A stretch of DNA of 5,117 bases from an uncultured Planctomycetaceae bacterium (GTDB taxonomy: Bacteria; Planctomycetota; Planctomycetia; Pirellulales; Pirellulaceae), in contig CAIYOB010000320.1 in NCBI GenBank assembly GCA_903927685.1, positions 1 to 5,117 of the forward strand. The letters run 5' to 3'. This document shows positions 1 through 5,117 of this stretch, piece after piece. A model generated the notes under the pieces. It was not told the DNA's origin. It did not search any database and saw only the letters and a list, made by a program, of their open reading frames with translations. The position numbers and the translations under genes were made by a program. Position 1 is the first letter of the stretch; the number at the start of each line of letters is the position of its first letter.

Positions 1-2
1 CA

Positions 3-79
3 GCGAGCCCCCAGAGGCAAGAACTGGGGGCTCGCCACTCGTACCTCGTGGCTCGACCCCAGCCACCCAACCCCAATTC
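3..79. repeat. Left copy of a structured inverted repeat with a hairpin and a CTCG heptad array
   Basis: Positions 21-79 match the reverse complement of 5060-5117 with one substitution (T at 49 opposite a C) and one single-base gap near 66-68. Three layers are visible. First, a perfect 12-bp hairpin pairs 3-14 with 24-35 around a 9-nt loop. Second, CTCG occurs four times at exact 7-base spacing (31, 38, 45 and 52). Third, CTGGGG at 24-29 can also pair with CCCCAG at 57-62, which would exclude the first hairpin. The copy lies about 150 bases beyond the stop codon of the leftward gene ending at 230. A dispersed non-coding element or a 3'-end structure is the likeliest reading; I cannot name the family. 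The 150 bases from 80 to 229 show no further feature. Confidence 0.85.
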
Positions 80-229
80 TTAGGTTGGACAACGCAGTAG
101 CTTTGGCCTCGGGCGTTCCGGTGTGCGAGTTAGCCGAGTCGGCAGAGAAACGAGACAAGACTGACGTTCCGAAAGAACCGCCGCATCGGCCGCGAAGCCA
201 AATTGCCAGGATTCTCAAAAAGGTCTTCT

Positions 230-601
230 TCACAACACACTCCGAAGCGGCGGCGTCAGCAGCAACACGAGGACAATGATGCTAAGAAACGTGCCAAGGG
301 GCAAACACCAGAGGGTAGCAACTCCACAGCAAAGACAGACCCACCAGCCTGATGCGGGGCGCATGACAAAAACGAGCAATCCGATAAGCCACGCCAGGCC
401 CAAGAAAAGGTGAAGGTATTTCATAAACGTGCTGCGCGGCTCAAGTCCAACGGCCGACACAATTCGTGACCAAGGTCCAAGCTGGCCAGCATGTGGGCCA
501 GAAGTCGGCGTAACGTAATCACCGGTCATTAACGCGCGGCCGCCGTCGACGGCGAGCCAAACGCCTTGAAACAGGGCGAGCGCCAGAACGATCCACTTCA
601 T
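230..601 (-). CDS. Small integral membrane protein of unknown function (123 aa)
   Basis: I do not recognise a named domain. The protein is strongly hydrophobic. A first membrane segment or uncleaved signal anchor spans about residues 2-18 (starting MKWIVLALALF), a second about 62-80, and a long hydrophobic C-terminal stretch about 86-116 that could be one or two further segments with a Pro-Leu-Gly turn near 101-103. Between the first two lies a polar loop of about 40 residues with the Gly/Pro-rich pattern GDYVTPTSGPHAGQLGPWS, which looks like the conserved core of a family. A Cys-rich patch (C89, C91, C92, C99) sits in the last hydrophobic region. The frame stays open to a TTG at 664, but the ATG at 601 is preferred because it places the first membrane segment at the N-terminus; the upstream residues look like non-coding translation. 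No strong Shine-Dalgarno site precedes 601. The gene is far from its neighbours and probably monocistronic. Confidence 0.72.
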   Translation of the reverse strand: MKWIVLALALFQGVWLAVDGGRALMTGDYVTPTSGPHAGQLGPWSRIVSAVGLEPRSTFMKYLHLFLGLAWLIGLLVFVMRPASGWWVCLCCGVATLWCLPLGTFLSIIVLVLLLTPPLRSVL

Positions 602-1350
602 TACTTGCGTAATGGCTGTGCGCGTGAAGTCGACGAACGGCAGCGGTAACGGGGCCGCCGCCAAGAAGCTATGATATCAAATCCCGGAGCATCGGCGGTT
701 CCCGTTCACCGCTTTGTTCTGCCACTGTTCTGTGCGGCGGAATCTTCGGCCGCAAGCCGAGCAATTTGGTTCGTGCATCAGCTTCGCCGCAGCCGCTCTT
801 GTCGGAAAGCAGCCATCCCGTAACCTCATTAGGGCATTGCACGTCAAAATGACGCATCGCTCGGCGGATGGCAATCTCCTTCTTGGAGTGCCGGTCTGCC
901 GCAGCGGAACCGGGACGAGGGCGGACGTTTTGTTTCTCCGGGGGGACTGCCGTCAGGTATCGATTCGGCAACGGTGGGCAAGAAGATCGAGGGCAGAAGA
1001 ATGGGCATTAGCACCAGATGCAACACCGTTGGGCTACGTTCGCTTTGACATTTCCGGGTTTCGAAACGGTTGGATCCCAACGAATGAAGGAGTCAACGAA
1101 TGCCGGATGGGGAGCCATTCAGTGATTCTCGCATTCGCTGAGCCCTTCATTCGTTGGGATAATTCCGATGCCCAACCGTAATTTCCCTCTCCCAAGAACA
1201 TGGGTCGACAATCCTATTTGGTGATCGGTCAAGGAAGGGACAAAGCCATCCCATTGTTTGTTGCCCTGGTTTCTTATCTCTTCAGTTCCGGGCTCTGGAG
1301 TTCCGGACTTTGCTGCGGCCCCGGATGTCTGGGGACGAACGTTCTGGGTG
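602..1350. other. Long intergenic stretch without a defensible gene
   Basis: Several overlapping frames are open here on both strands (for example 714-1181 plus, 669-971 minus, 844-1080 minus). They begin at TTG codons, lack Shine-Dalgarno sites, have compositions rich in Arg, Ser, Pro and Cys typical of non-coding frames, and resemble no family I know. The plus-strand frame also runs through a long hairpin at 1074-1160. The minus-strand frame at 844-1080 has a hydrophobic run (VLHLVLMPILLPSIFLP) and ends close to where another minus frame continues, so a decayed membrane-protein gene is possible but unproven. The stretch looks less GC-rich than the genes to its right. Apart from the 1074-1160 hairpin and short palindromes, I see nothing in it. 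Confidence 0.5.
1074..1160. repeat. Long imperfect hairpin made of four copies of CAACGAATG
   Basis: The arms 1074-1103 and 1131-1160 are inverted repeats pairing at 27 of 30 positions. The outer 17 pairs (1074-1090 with 1144-1160) are perfect, followed by 2 mismatches, 3 pairs, 1 mismatch and 7 pairs, leaving a 27-nt apical region. Each arm contains the 9-base word CAACGAATG twice, 16 bases apart: exact at 1078-1086 and 1094-1102, inverted exact at 1148-1156, and inverted with one change at 1132-1140. The nested direct and inverted arrangement suggests a miniature mobile or REP-like element, or a structured RNA. No neighbouring transposase is present. A 10-bp palindrome, GTTTCGAAAC, lies just outside at 1058-1067. 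Confidence 0.7.
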
Positions 1351-1388
1351 ACCGAGGGGCGGCAGAATAGGCCAACCAGCCCCTCGGT
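1351..1388 (-). terminator. Hairpin directly after the hydrolase stop codon, possible terminator
   Basis: Read along the minus strand, ACCGAGGGGC (1388-1379) pairs perfectly with its complement at 1360-1351 around an 18-nt loop, and a GGC/GCC pair inside the loop could add three base pairs. It begins two bases after the TGA of the hydrolase gene, which fits a transcript-end structure. No T-tract follows on the minus strand, so it is not a classical intrinsic terminator. Factor-dependent termination or 3'-end protection fits better. Confidence 0.5.
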
Positions 1389-1390
1389 TG

Positions 1391-2425
1391 TCAGGGCACG
1401 GCCGCGGGCAGGGGCTGCCGGTGGGCTTCCGAGATGAAATACCCGTGCTGCAGAAATGACAAGACGTATCGCCGGGCCGTGACGTCATCCATGATCTTGC
1501 CGTGATAGTCCGGCACGACCACGAAATCCTGCGCTCCCGGCAACTTCGTCTCCTCGACGCTGACCACCATGTCGTCGTCTCCGTCCAGCCACCAGTTCGC
1601 GCCAGACGACTCGCCCCGGCCGCCGGCGACGATCCCGAACTGGCAACGCGGGATCGCCAGTTCCTTCTGCAGGGCCTCCGGCCCGGCTGCGATCTGCTGC
1701 ACGCTATCGCCCCAAATCCACTTCACGATCGAGCTATCGTGGAAAAACTCTGCGAATTGGGCTCCATTGTTGGGCGGCGCCAACATCACGATCCGTTTCA
1801 GGCGAGGATCCGGGCGCAAACCGTCGCGGCCCGCGTAGCAATCGGCCAGATAGCGGCGAATCACCAGATTCCCCAGGCTGTGGGCCACGAAGTTGATCTC
1901 GGTGACCCTGTCGTCCAGACGGCTGACGACCCGGGCCAGCGCCGAGGCGTGCTGTTGGAGGTCGCCACGGGTGCTGGCGTAGGACATGTTCAACGCCGTG
2001 TACGCGCCGCCCTGCTCCAGGAATTCACACAGGCCGGCCATGGAGGCTCGCGAGCGGATCACGCCGTGCAAGGCGATGACGACTTTGCCCCGCGTCACCA
2101 GCACGGCCCGTTGGCGCTGAGCCTGTTCCAGACTCTGGCGGCAGTGCTCGAAATCGCCCCACGCCATCCGCCGATCCCCTTGGTCCAGCAGCCGATAGTG
2201 GCCTGTCAACGCGTGCCGCTGGACGCGCCAGCCTGCAGCGATCAGCTCATCGGTCCAAAGCTGCTTGCCGCCTGCCGTGGCCGCGGCCACATTGTACAGA
2301 CCTTCGCCGTCCGGCGACCGGGGCGACGCGTCCTCCGTCGCCAGCCATTCCGCACACGGCGCTTTCCCGGCGGCGATCACGCTCAGGCAAACCAGCCAGC
2401 CGGTCCAGGACCTTGCGTGCAACAT
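1391..2425 (-). CDS. Exported alpha/beta hydrolase, lipase/esterase-like (344 aa)
   Basis: Probably a serine ester hydrolase acting outside the cytoplasm; the substrate cannot be read from sequence. Residues 1-25 form a signal peptide (MLHARSWTGWLVCLSVIAA, then GKAPCAEW) with a cleavage site near APCA. The alpha/beta-hydrolase core runs from about residue 114. The oxyanion-type strand ends in ALHGV (H120), the nucleophile elbow is VAHSLGN with Ser183 (a G-x-S-x-G variant with Ala first), and strand 6 gives the LAPPNNGAQFAEFF motif near 215-228. An acidic cluster DGDDD near 281-285 precedes a hydrophobic strand and likely supplies the catalytic Asp. His308 in DYHGK is the probable catalytic His. 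The pattern resembles PGAP1/DUF676-type lipases. The frame is open upstream to 2539, but the ATG at 2425 has AAAGGGAG five bases upstream and starts the signal peptide, so it is chosen. It diverges from the diguanylate cyclase gene. Confidence 0.88.
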   Translation of the reverse strand: MLHARSWTGWLVCLSVIAAGKAPCAEWLATEDASPRSPDGEGLYNVAAATAGGKQLWTDELIAAGWRVQRHALTGHYRLLDQGDRRMAWGDFEHCRQSLEQAQRQRAVLVTRGKVVIALHGVIRSRASMAGLCEFLEQGGAYTALNMSYASTRGDLQQHASALARVVSRLDDRVTEINFVAHSLGNLVIRRYLADCYAGRDGLRPDPRLKRIVMLAPPNNGAQFAEFFHDSSIVKWIWGDSVQQIAAGPEALQKELAIPRCQFGIVAGGRGESSGANWWLDGDDDMVVSVEETKLPGAQDFVVVPDYHGKIMDDVTARRYVLSFLQHGYFISEAHRQPLPAAVP

Positions 2426-2430
2426 ATCTG

Positions 2431-2438
2431 CTCCCTTT
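2431..2438 (-). promoter_or_regulatory. Shine-Dalgarno site that fixes the hydrolase start
   Basis: On the minus strand AAAGGGAG ends five bases before the ATG at 2425. It is the strongest ribosome-binding site in the window and argues against the longer reading frame that continues upstream to 2539. Confidence 0.75.
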
Positions 2439-2457
2439 CGCGGAAGAGTGGCCGTCG

Positions 2458-2486
2458 AGTCTAGGCGGAAGTCCGGTCGCGTGCAA
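2458..2486 (-). promoter_or_regulatory. Candidate sigma-70-type promoter for the hydrolase
   Basis: On the minus strand TTGCAC (2486-2481) and TAGACT (2463-2458) are separated by 17 bases, a standard -35/-10 arrangement. TAGACT agrees with TATAAT at four of six positions including the key A2 and T6; the -35 box matches only TTG. Transcription would begin about 25 bases before the start codon. This is a pattern match only. Confidence 0.3.
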
Positions 2487-2540
2487 TCGCCTTGGGATAG
2501 CATTGGGACGCACTTGACAAGCCACCTTCTCGCTGACACT

Positions 2541-2568
2541 GCGGGTTCGACTGAACTCGAACTGCCGC
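2541..2568. promoter_or_regulatory. Dyad/hairpin in the divergent intergenic region, possible operator
   Basis: GTTCGA (2545-2550) and TCGAAC (2557-2562) form a perfect 6-bp dyad around CTGAAC. The flanking GCGG (2541-2544) and CCGC (2565-2568) extend it by four pairs with a 2-base bulge. A shorter overlapping dyad, GTTC-GACT-GAAC, lies inside (2545-2556). A perfect TTGACA (2514-2519) lies upstream on the plus strand, with only a weak -10 candidate (GACACT, 2535-2540, 15-base spacer), so the dyad would sit next to the start of a rightward transcript. A perfect palindrome, AACTTAAGTT (2572-2581), follows. Either the dyad binds a regulator or it is a leader hairpin. The cognate protein is unknown. 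Confidence 0.35.
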
Positions 2569-2687
2569 GATAACTTAAGTTTCCCCGAGTGTGCGCTGGC
2601 CCCGCGTAATTCCCACGATTTGACCAGCGGCGATTCGCGACCTAGCCTTTCCATGCCAGCAGCCCCGAAGCCCCAAGAGTGTCTGCC

Positions 2688-4184
2688 ATGCTCGAACAAA
2701 CCTTGGATCCGCGTAACGCTGACCTGCTTCAGGACCGAATCGCGCCGCGATGGCTCGAGAACACTGCGCCGAGCCCGCATCGCACGGCAGGGGAAGGCCC
2801 CCGGGTGCTGTCATCCGAGGGAGCGTCGCGGATCGGCGGCCTGTTTTACGAGCACCTGCTGGAGACGATGCACGACGGGGTCGTGTTCGTCGACGTGTCG
2901 CTGCGGATCGTGAAGTGGAATCGGGCCATCGAGCTGCTGACGGGGATCGCGGCGGCCAACGCCGAGCAGCAGCTATGGGACCCGGCGATGCTGCAGCTGC
3001 GGGACGAGCATTACAAGTTGATCAAGGCCGAGCAGTGTCCGGTCGCGCGGGCGATCCGCGAAGGGAACAGGTCGTGCCAACGCGTGCTGGTGACGGACAG
3101 CAAGCAGGAGAAGATCTCGATCGACGCGTACATTACGCCCGTGGTCGGGGCGGACGGCGCGATCCACGGCGCCACGCTGTTGCTGCAAGACGCCTCGTCT
3201 CGAATCAGCTTGGAAGAACGCCTGCAGCGGTTGAACGAAAAGGCGACTCAGGACGGCCTGACGGGAATCGCCAATCGGGCCGAGTTCGACCGCGCCCATG
3301 AACGCTGCGTGACCCTGCACCAGGAACGCGGCCGCCCTTACAGCCTGATCATTTGCGACCTGGATCACTTCAAGCGGATCAACGATACCAACGGCCACCA
3401 AGCGGGCGACGAAGCGCTGATCGCCTTTGCCACGCTGCTGCGCCAGTGCTGCCGTGGCGGCGACATGGTCGCGCGGTACGGCGGCGACGAGTTCGTCGTG
3501 CTGTGCGAGGATTGCGACAGCGACGCGGCGGCCGAGCGGGCGGAAACCATGCGCGACGCCTGGTCCCGCCACCCGCTGTTGATGCTCAACGGCAAGTGCC
3601 TGACGGCCAGCTTTGGCGTCAGCGGACTGCAGACCGGCGACACCGGCGAGACGATGCTCCGCCGGGCGGATCGCGCGCTGCTGCAGGCCAAGAGCGAGGG
3701 CCGCAACACGGTCGTCATGCTGGGGGGCGGAACGCCTGAGCCGCAGGCCCAAGAACGGCGCGGCTGGCACTGGCTGTGGTCCTGGAAGCAACCGCCCGGC
3801 CAGCACCTGCTGCAGCGCCGGGTGGTGACCGTGGTCCCGCTGCACCTGGCCACGGAGAAGCTCCGCGGGTTCATCGCCGATCACGGCGCCGAAATCGTGG
3901 AAATCGCCAAGAACCGCGTCGTCCTGGAGATCGCCGGCAGGAACCTGCCGCTCATGCGCCGCAGCAGCGACCGCCCCACGCCCTTCCTCGTGGAACTGAA
4001 TCTGGAGGAAGTCCACGCGGACCACGCCGTCCAGGCGCTGGGGAGCCAGCTGCGCACCCTGATCCAGATCACCGTTCGCCCCAAACGCCAGCGCGACCGC
4101 CGCCGCCTGGGTGTCGACGAGCGGGCTCGGTACTTGTTCCTCAGCCTCAAGTCCTACCTGATGGCACAAGATTATCCGGGCTAA
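2688..4184 (+). CDS. Diguanylate cyclase: PAS-GGDEF with an unrecognised C-terminal domain (498 aa)
   Basis: Predicted to make the second messenger c-di-GMP from two GTP. There is no signal peptide or membrane segment, so it is likely cytosolic. After a disordered N-terminus, a PAS sensor domain spans about residues 50-172 (GVVFVDVSLRIVKWN near 64; a CPVARAIREG helix near 117-126). A short linker helix (SLEERLQRLNEK) leads to the GGDEF domain at about 187-345. This carries DGLTGIANR, the metal/GTP motif DLDHFKRIND starting at D224, an intact GGDEF signature at 265-269, and the inhibitory I-site R256-G-G-D259 exactly five residues before it. Catalysis with product feedback is therefore expected. 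A linker with alternating tryptophans (W360, 362, 364, 366) precedes a basic alpha/beta C-terminal domain (about 375-498) lacking the PilZ motifs RxxxR and DxSxxG. The start is the ATG at 2688 with AAGAG eight bases upstream; a GTG at 2679 in the same frame is an alternative. It is separated from the dismutase gene by 206 bp. Confidence 0.92.
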   Translation: MLEQTLDPRNADLLQDRIAPRWLENTAPSPHRTAGEGPRVLSSEGASRIGGLFYEHLLETMHDGVVFVDVSLRIVKWNRAIELLTGIAAANAEQQLWDPAMLQLRDEHYKLIKAEQCPVARAIREGNRSCQRVLVTDSKQEKISIDAYITPVVGADGAIHGATLLLQDASSRISLEERLQRLNEKATQDGLTGIANRAEFDRAHERCVTLHQERGRPYSLIICDLDHFKRINDTNGHQAGDEALIAFATLLRQCCRGGDMVARYGGDEFVVLCEDCDSDAAAERAETMRDAWSRHPLLMLNGKCLTASFGVSGLQTGDTGETMLRRADRALLQAKSEGRNTVVMLGGGTPEPQAQERRGWHWLWSWKQPPGQHLLQRRVVTVVPLHLATEKLRGFIADHGAEIVEIAKNRVVLEIAGRNLPLMRRSSDRPTPFLVELNLEEVHADHAVQALGSQLRTLIQITVRPKRQRDRRRLGVDERARYLFLSLKSYLMAQDYPG

Positions 4185-4204
4185 GCTGGACAATCAGACA
4201 GCCA

Positions 4205-4235
4205 GACCTGCCTCTCCGCAGCTGCACTGCAGGTC
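4205..4235 (+). other. Weak hairpin downstream of the diguanylate cyclase
   Basis: GACCTGC (4205-4211) pairs with GCAGGTC (4229-4235) around a 17-nt loop that itself contains the palindrome GCAGCTGC. It starts about 20 bases after the TAA stop. There is no T-tract, so a terminator role is uncertain. The rest of the spacer up to 4380 shows only short, unconvincing promoter-like words such as TATAGT (4295-4300) without a matching -35 box. Confidence 0.25.
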
Positions 4236-4380
4236 ACGGCCTCGCCGAACTGAATCTCCCCCAACTGACCGGGGCTGCGGGTTGCCTGCGTTTCTATAGT
4301 GTCACAGCGACTGGTCGCCGTTTCTGACCATTCGCGCCGGCGTTCGTCGGCTTGATCTGTCCCAGGTCCAATTTGACACA

Positions 4381-4384
4381 GAGG
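4381..4384 (+). promoter_or_regulatory. Shine-Dalgarno site that fixes the dismutase start
   Basis: GAGG ends six bases before the ATG at 4391. The frame is open from an ATG at 4352, but the 13 extra residues are not part of known dismutases, whereas translation from 4391 begins with the family's typical N-terminus ([10 protein letters not shown]). Confidence 0.65.
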
Positions 4385-4390
4385 CAACCC

Positions 4391-5026
4391 ATGGCTTACA
4401 CACTTCCTGCTCTACCCTACGCTTACGACGCACTCGAGCCGCACCTCGACGCGCGGACGATGGAACTCCACCACACGAAGCACCATCAGGCGTACATCAC
4501 GAACGTGAATGCGGCGCTGGCTGGGACGGAATTGGAGAGCAAGTCCGTCGAGGATTTGATTTCCCAGATGTACGCGGTCCCGGCCAATATCAAGACGGTG
4601 GTCCGCAACCACGGCGGCGGCCACGCCAATCATGCGCTGTTTTGGACGGTCATGAGTCCCCGGGGTGGCGGCCAGCCGACAGGCGAATTGGCCAAGGCGA
4701 TCGACGCGGACCTGGGCGGCCTGGACGCCTTCCGGACCGCCTTTAACGATGCCGCCGCCAAGCGGTTCGGCAGCGGTTGGGCTTGGCTGGTCGTGGGCCA
4801 GAACGGCAAACTGGCGGTCGGCTCGACGGCCAACCAGGACAGTCCCTTGATGGGCGAAGCGATCGCAGGTCTGGCCGGCACGCCCATTCTGGGCTTGGAC
4901 GTCTGGGAGCACGCGTACTATCTGAAGTACCAGAATCGGCGTCCGGATTACATTGCCGCGTTCTGGAACGTGATCCATTGGGATGCGGTGGCCGAACGGT
5001 TCGCCGCCGCGAAGCACAAGGCGTAG
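4391..5026 (+). CDS. sodA: Superoxide dismutase, Fe/Mn family, Mn-type signature (211 aa)
   Basis: Converts superoxide to oxygen and hydrogen peroxide. It lacks a signal peptide, so it works in the cytoplasm, normally as a homodimer or homotetramer in this family. All four metal ligands are present: H27 ([12 protein letters not shown]), H81 ([11 protein letters not shown]), D170 and H174 ([12 protein letters not shown]). The second-sphere residues H31 and Y35 are also in place. Metal preference reads as manganese: Gly77 precedes H78, and the outer-sphere glutamine comes from the later position, Gln149 in [13 protein letters not shown], as in Mn enzymes; Fe enzymes usually place a Gln near the first site and Ala at the second. 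A cambialistic enzyme cannot be excluded. The length of 211 residues is full for the family and both N-terminal hairpin and C-terminal alpha/beta domains are complete. It follows the cyclase gene on the same strand after 206 bp and runs into the right repeat copy 33 bases after its stop. Confidence 0.97.
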   Translation: MAYTLPALPYAYDALEPHLDARTMELHHTKHHQAYITNVNAALAGTELESKSVEDLISQMYAVPANIKTVVRNHGGGHANHALFWTVMSPRGGGQPTGELAKAIDADLGGLDAFRTAFNDAAAKRFGSGWAWLVVGQNGKLAVGSTANQDSPLMGEAIAGLAGTPILGLDVWEHAYYLKYQNRRPDYIAAFWNVIHWDAVAERFAAAKHKA

Positions 5027-5059
5027 GACGGCCGGGAACTCAGACTCCGCCCAGGCGGT

Positions 5060-5117
5060 GAATTGGGGTTGGTGGCTGGGGTCGAGCCGCGAGGTACGAG
5101 TGGCGAGCCCCCAGTTC
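5060..5117. repeat. Right copy of the inverted repeat, cut by the window edge
   Basis: This is the reverse complement of positions 21-79 with one substitution and one single-base gap. It carries the same four period-7 units, here as CGAGNNN at 5083, 5090, 5097 and 5104. The 12-bp hairpin seen in the left copy would need about 20 bases beyond the window end; only its GCGAGCCCCCAG arm (5103-5114) is visible. It begins 33 bases after the dismutase stop codon. Confidence 0.85.

Noticed and set aside
85..279. 64-residue plus-strand frame beside the left repeat
   Set aside because: TTG start, no ribosome-binding site, overlaps the 3' end of the opposite-strand gene, low-complexity composition.
669..971. 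Minus-strand frames of 65-100 residues upstream of the membrane-protein gene
   Set aside because: Two overlapping frames compete, both beginning at TTG. A CSACGRR pattern suggested a zinc site, but there is no second Cys pair and no family resemblance.
1074..1160. Integron attC site
   Set aside because: The ends read TCCCAAC and GTTGGGA, close to RYYYAAC and GTTRRRY but wrong at the outermost base. The 17-bp perfect outer stem lacks the separated boxes and unpaired bases of attC, and no integrase or cassette series is present.
714..1181. 155-residue plus-strand reading frame
   Set aside because: It starts at TTG, has no ribosome-binding site, runs through the long hairpin, has non-coding-like composition and resembles no family.
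1502..2464. 320-residue plus-strand frame opposite the hydrolase
   Set aside because: A shadow frame of a GC-rich gene: the opposite strand has a signal peptide, a catalytic Ser elbow and a strong ribosome-binding site, whereas this translation is His/Arg/Gln-rich with no motif.
3810..4181. PilZ domain at the cyclase C-terminus
   Set aside because: Neither RxxxR followed by DxSxxG nor the expected spacing is visible; the RDRRR segment alone is not sufficient.
2973..4193. 406-residue minus-strand frame opposite the diguanylate cyclase
   Set aside because: The plus strand encodes unmistakable PAS and GGDEF motifs; the long antisense frame is a by-product of high GC at the third codon position.
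4282..4300. Sigma-70 promoter TTGCCT/TATAGT before the dismutase gene
   Set aside because: The two boxes are only seven bases apart and no acceptable -35 lies 16-18 bases before TATAGT.
21..5117. Composite transposon bounded by terminal inverted repeats
   Set aside because: There is no transposase or recombinase between the repeats, the contents are ordinary chromosomal genes, and the left copy's structure extends outside the matched segment, so two dispersed copies explain it better.

Overview
This 5.1-kb window holds four confident protein genes in two divergent halves. It begins and ends in nearly identical, oppositely oriented copies of a structured repeat. The genes have strong Shine-Dalgarno sites or plain ATG starts, the right half is visibly GC-rich, and spacers are long with almost no poly-T terminators. 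The gene styles (a secreted alpha/beta hydrolase, a PAS-GGDEF protein with an unfamiliar C-terminal domain, a Mn-type superoxide dismutase, a small membrane protein of unknown function) suggest a Gram-negative environmental bacterium. Planctomycetota (Pirellulales-like) is my best guess, but it is an inference from style and not a marker-gene assignment.

Layout: positions 3-79 are the left repeat copy. Positions 230-601 (minus strand) encode a 123-residue membrane protein of unknown function. Positions 602-1390 contain no gene I can defend. They do hold a long imperfect hairpin built from four copies of one 9-base word (1074-1160) and a 10-bp hairpin directly after the next gene (1351-1388). 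Positions 1391-2425 (minus strand) encode an exported lipase/esterase-like alpha/beta hydrolase. A 262-bp divergent intergenic region follows, with a candidate promoter and a conspicuous dyad (2541-2568). Positions 2688-4184 (plus strand) encode a diguanylate cyclase with intact active and inhibitory sites. Positions 4391-5026 (plus strand) encode a cytosolic Mn-type superoxide dismutase. Positions 5060-5117 are the right repeat copy, cut by the window edge.

No pathway obviously links the four genes, and spacers of about 200 bp or more separate all of them, so each is probably its own transcription unit. The two outer genes are transcribed outward and each runs into a copy of the repeat in the same relative orientation. 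The repeat could therefore act at transcript 3' ends, or it could simply be a dispersed element that settles there. I did not find a convincing new multi-gene system. The most unusual content is the repeat itself (a period-7 CTCGNNN array inside mutually exclusive hairpins), the hairpin at 1074-1160, and the unrecognised C-terminal domain of the diguanylate cyclase.
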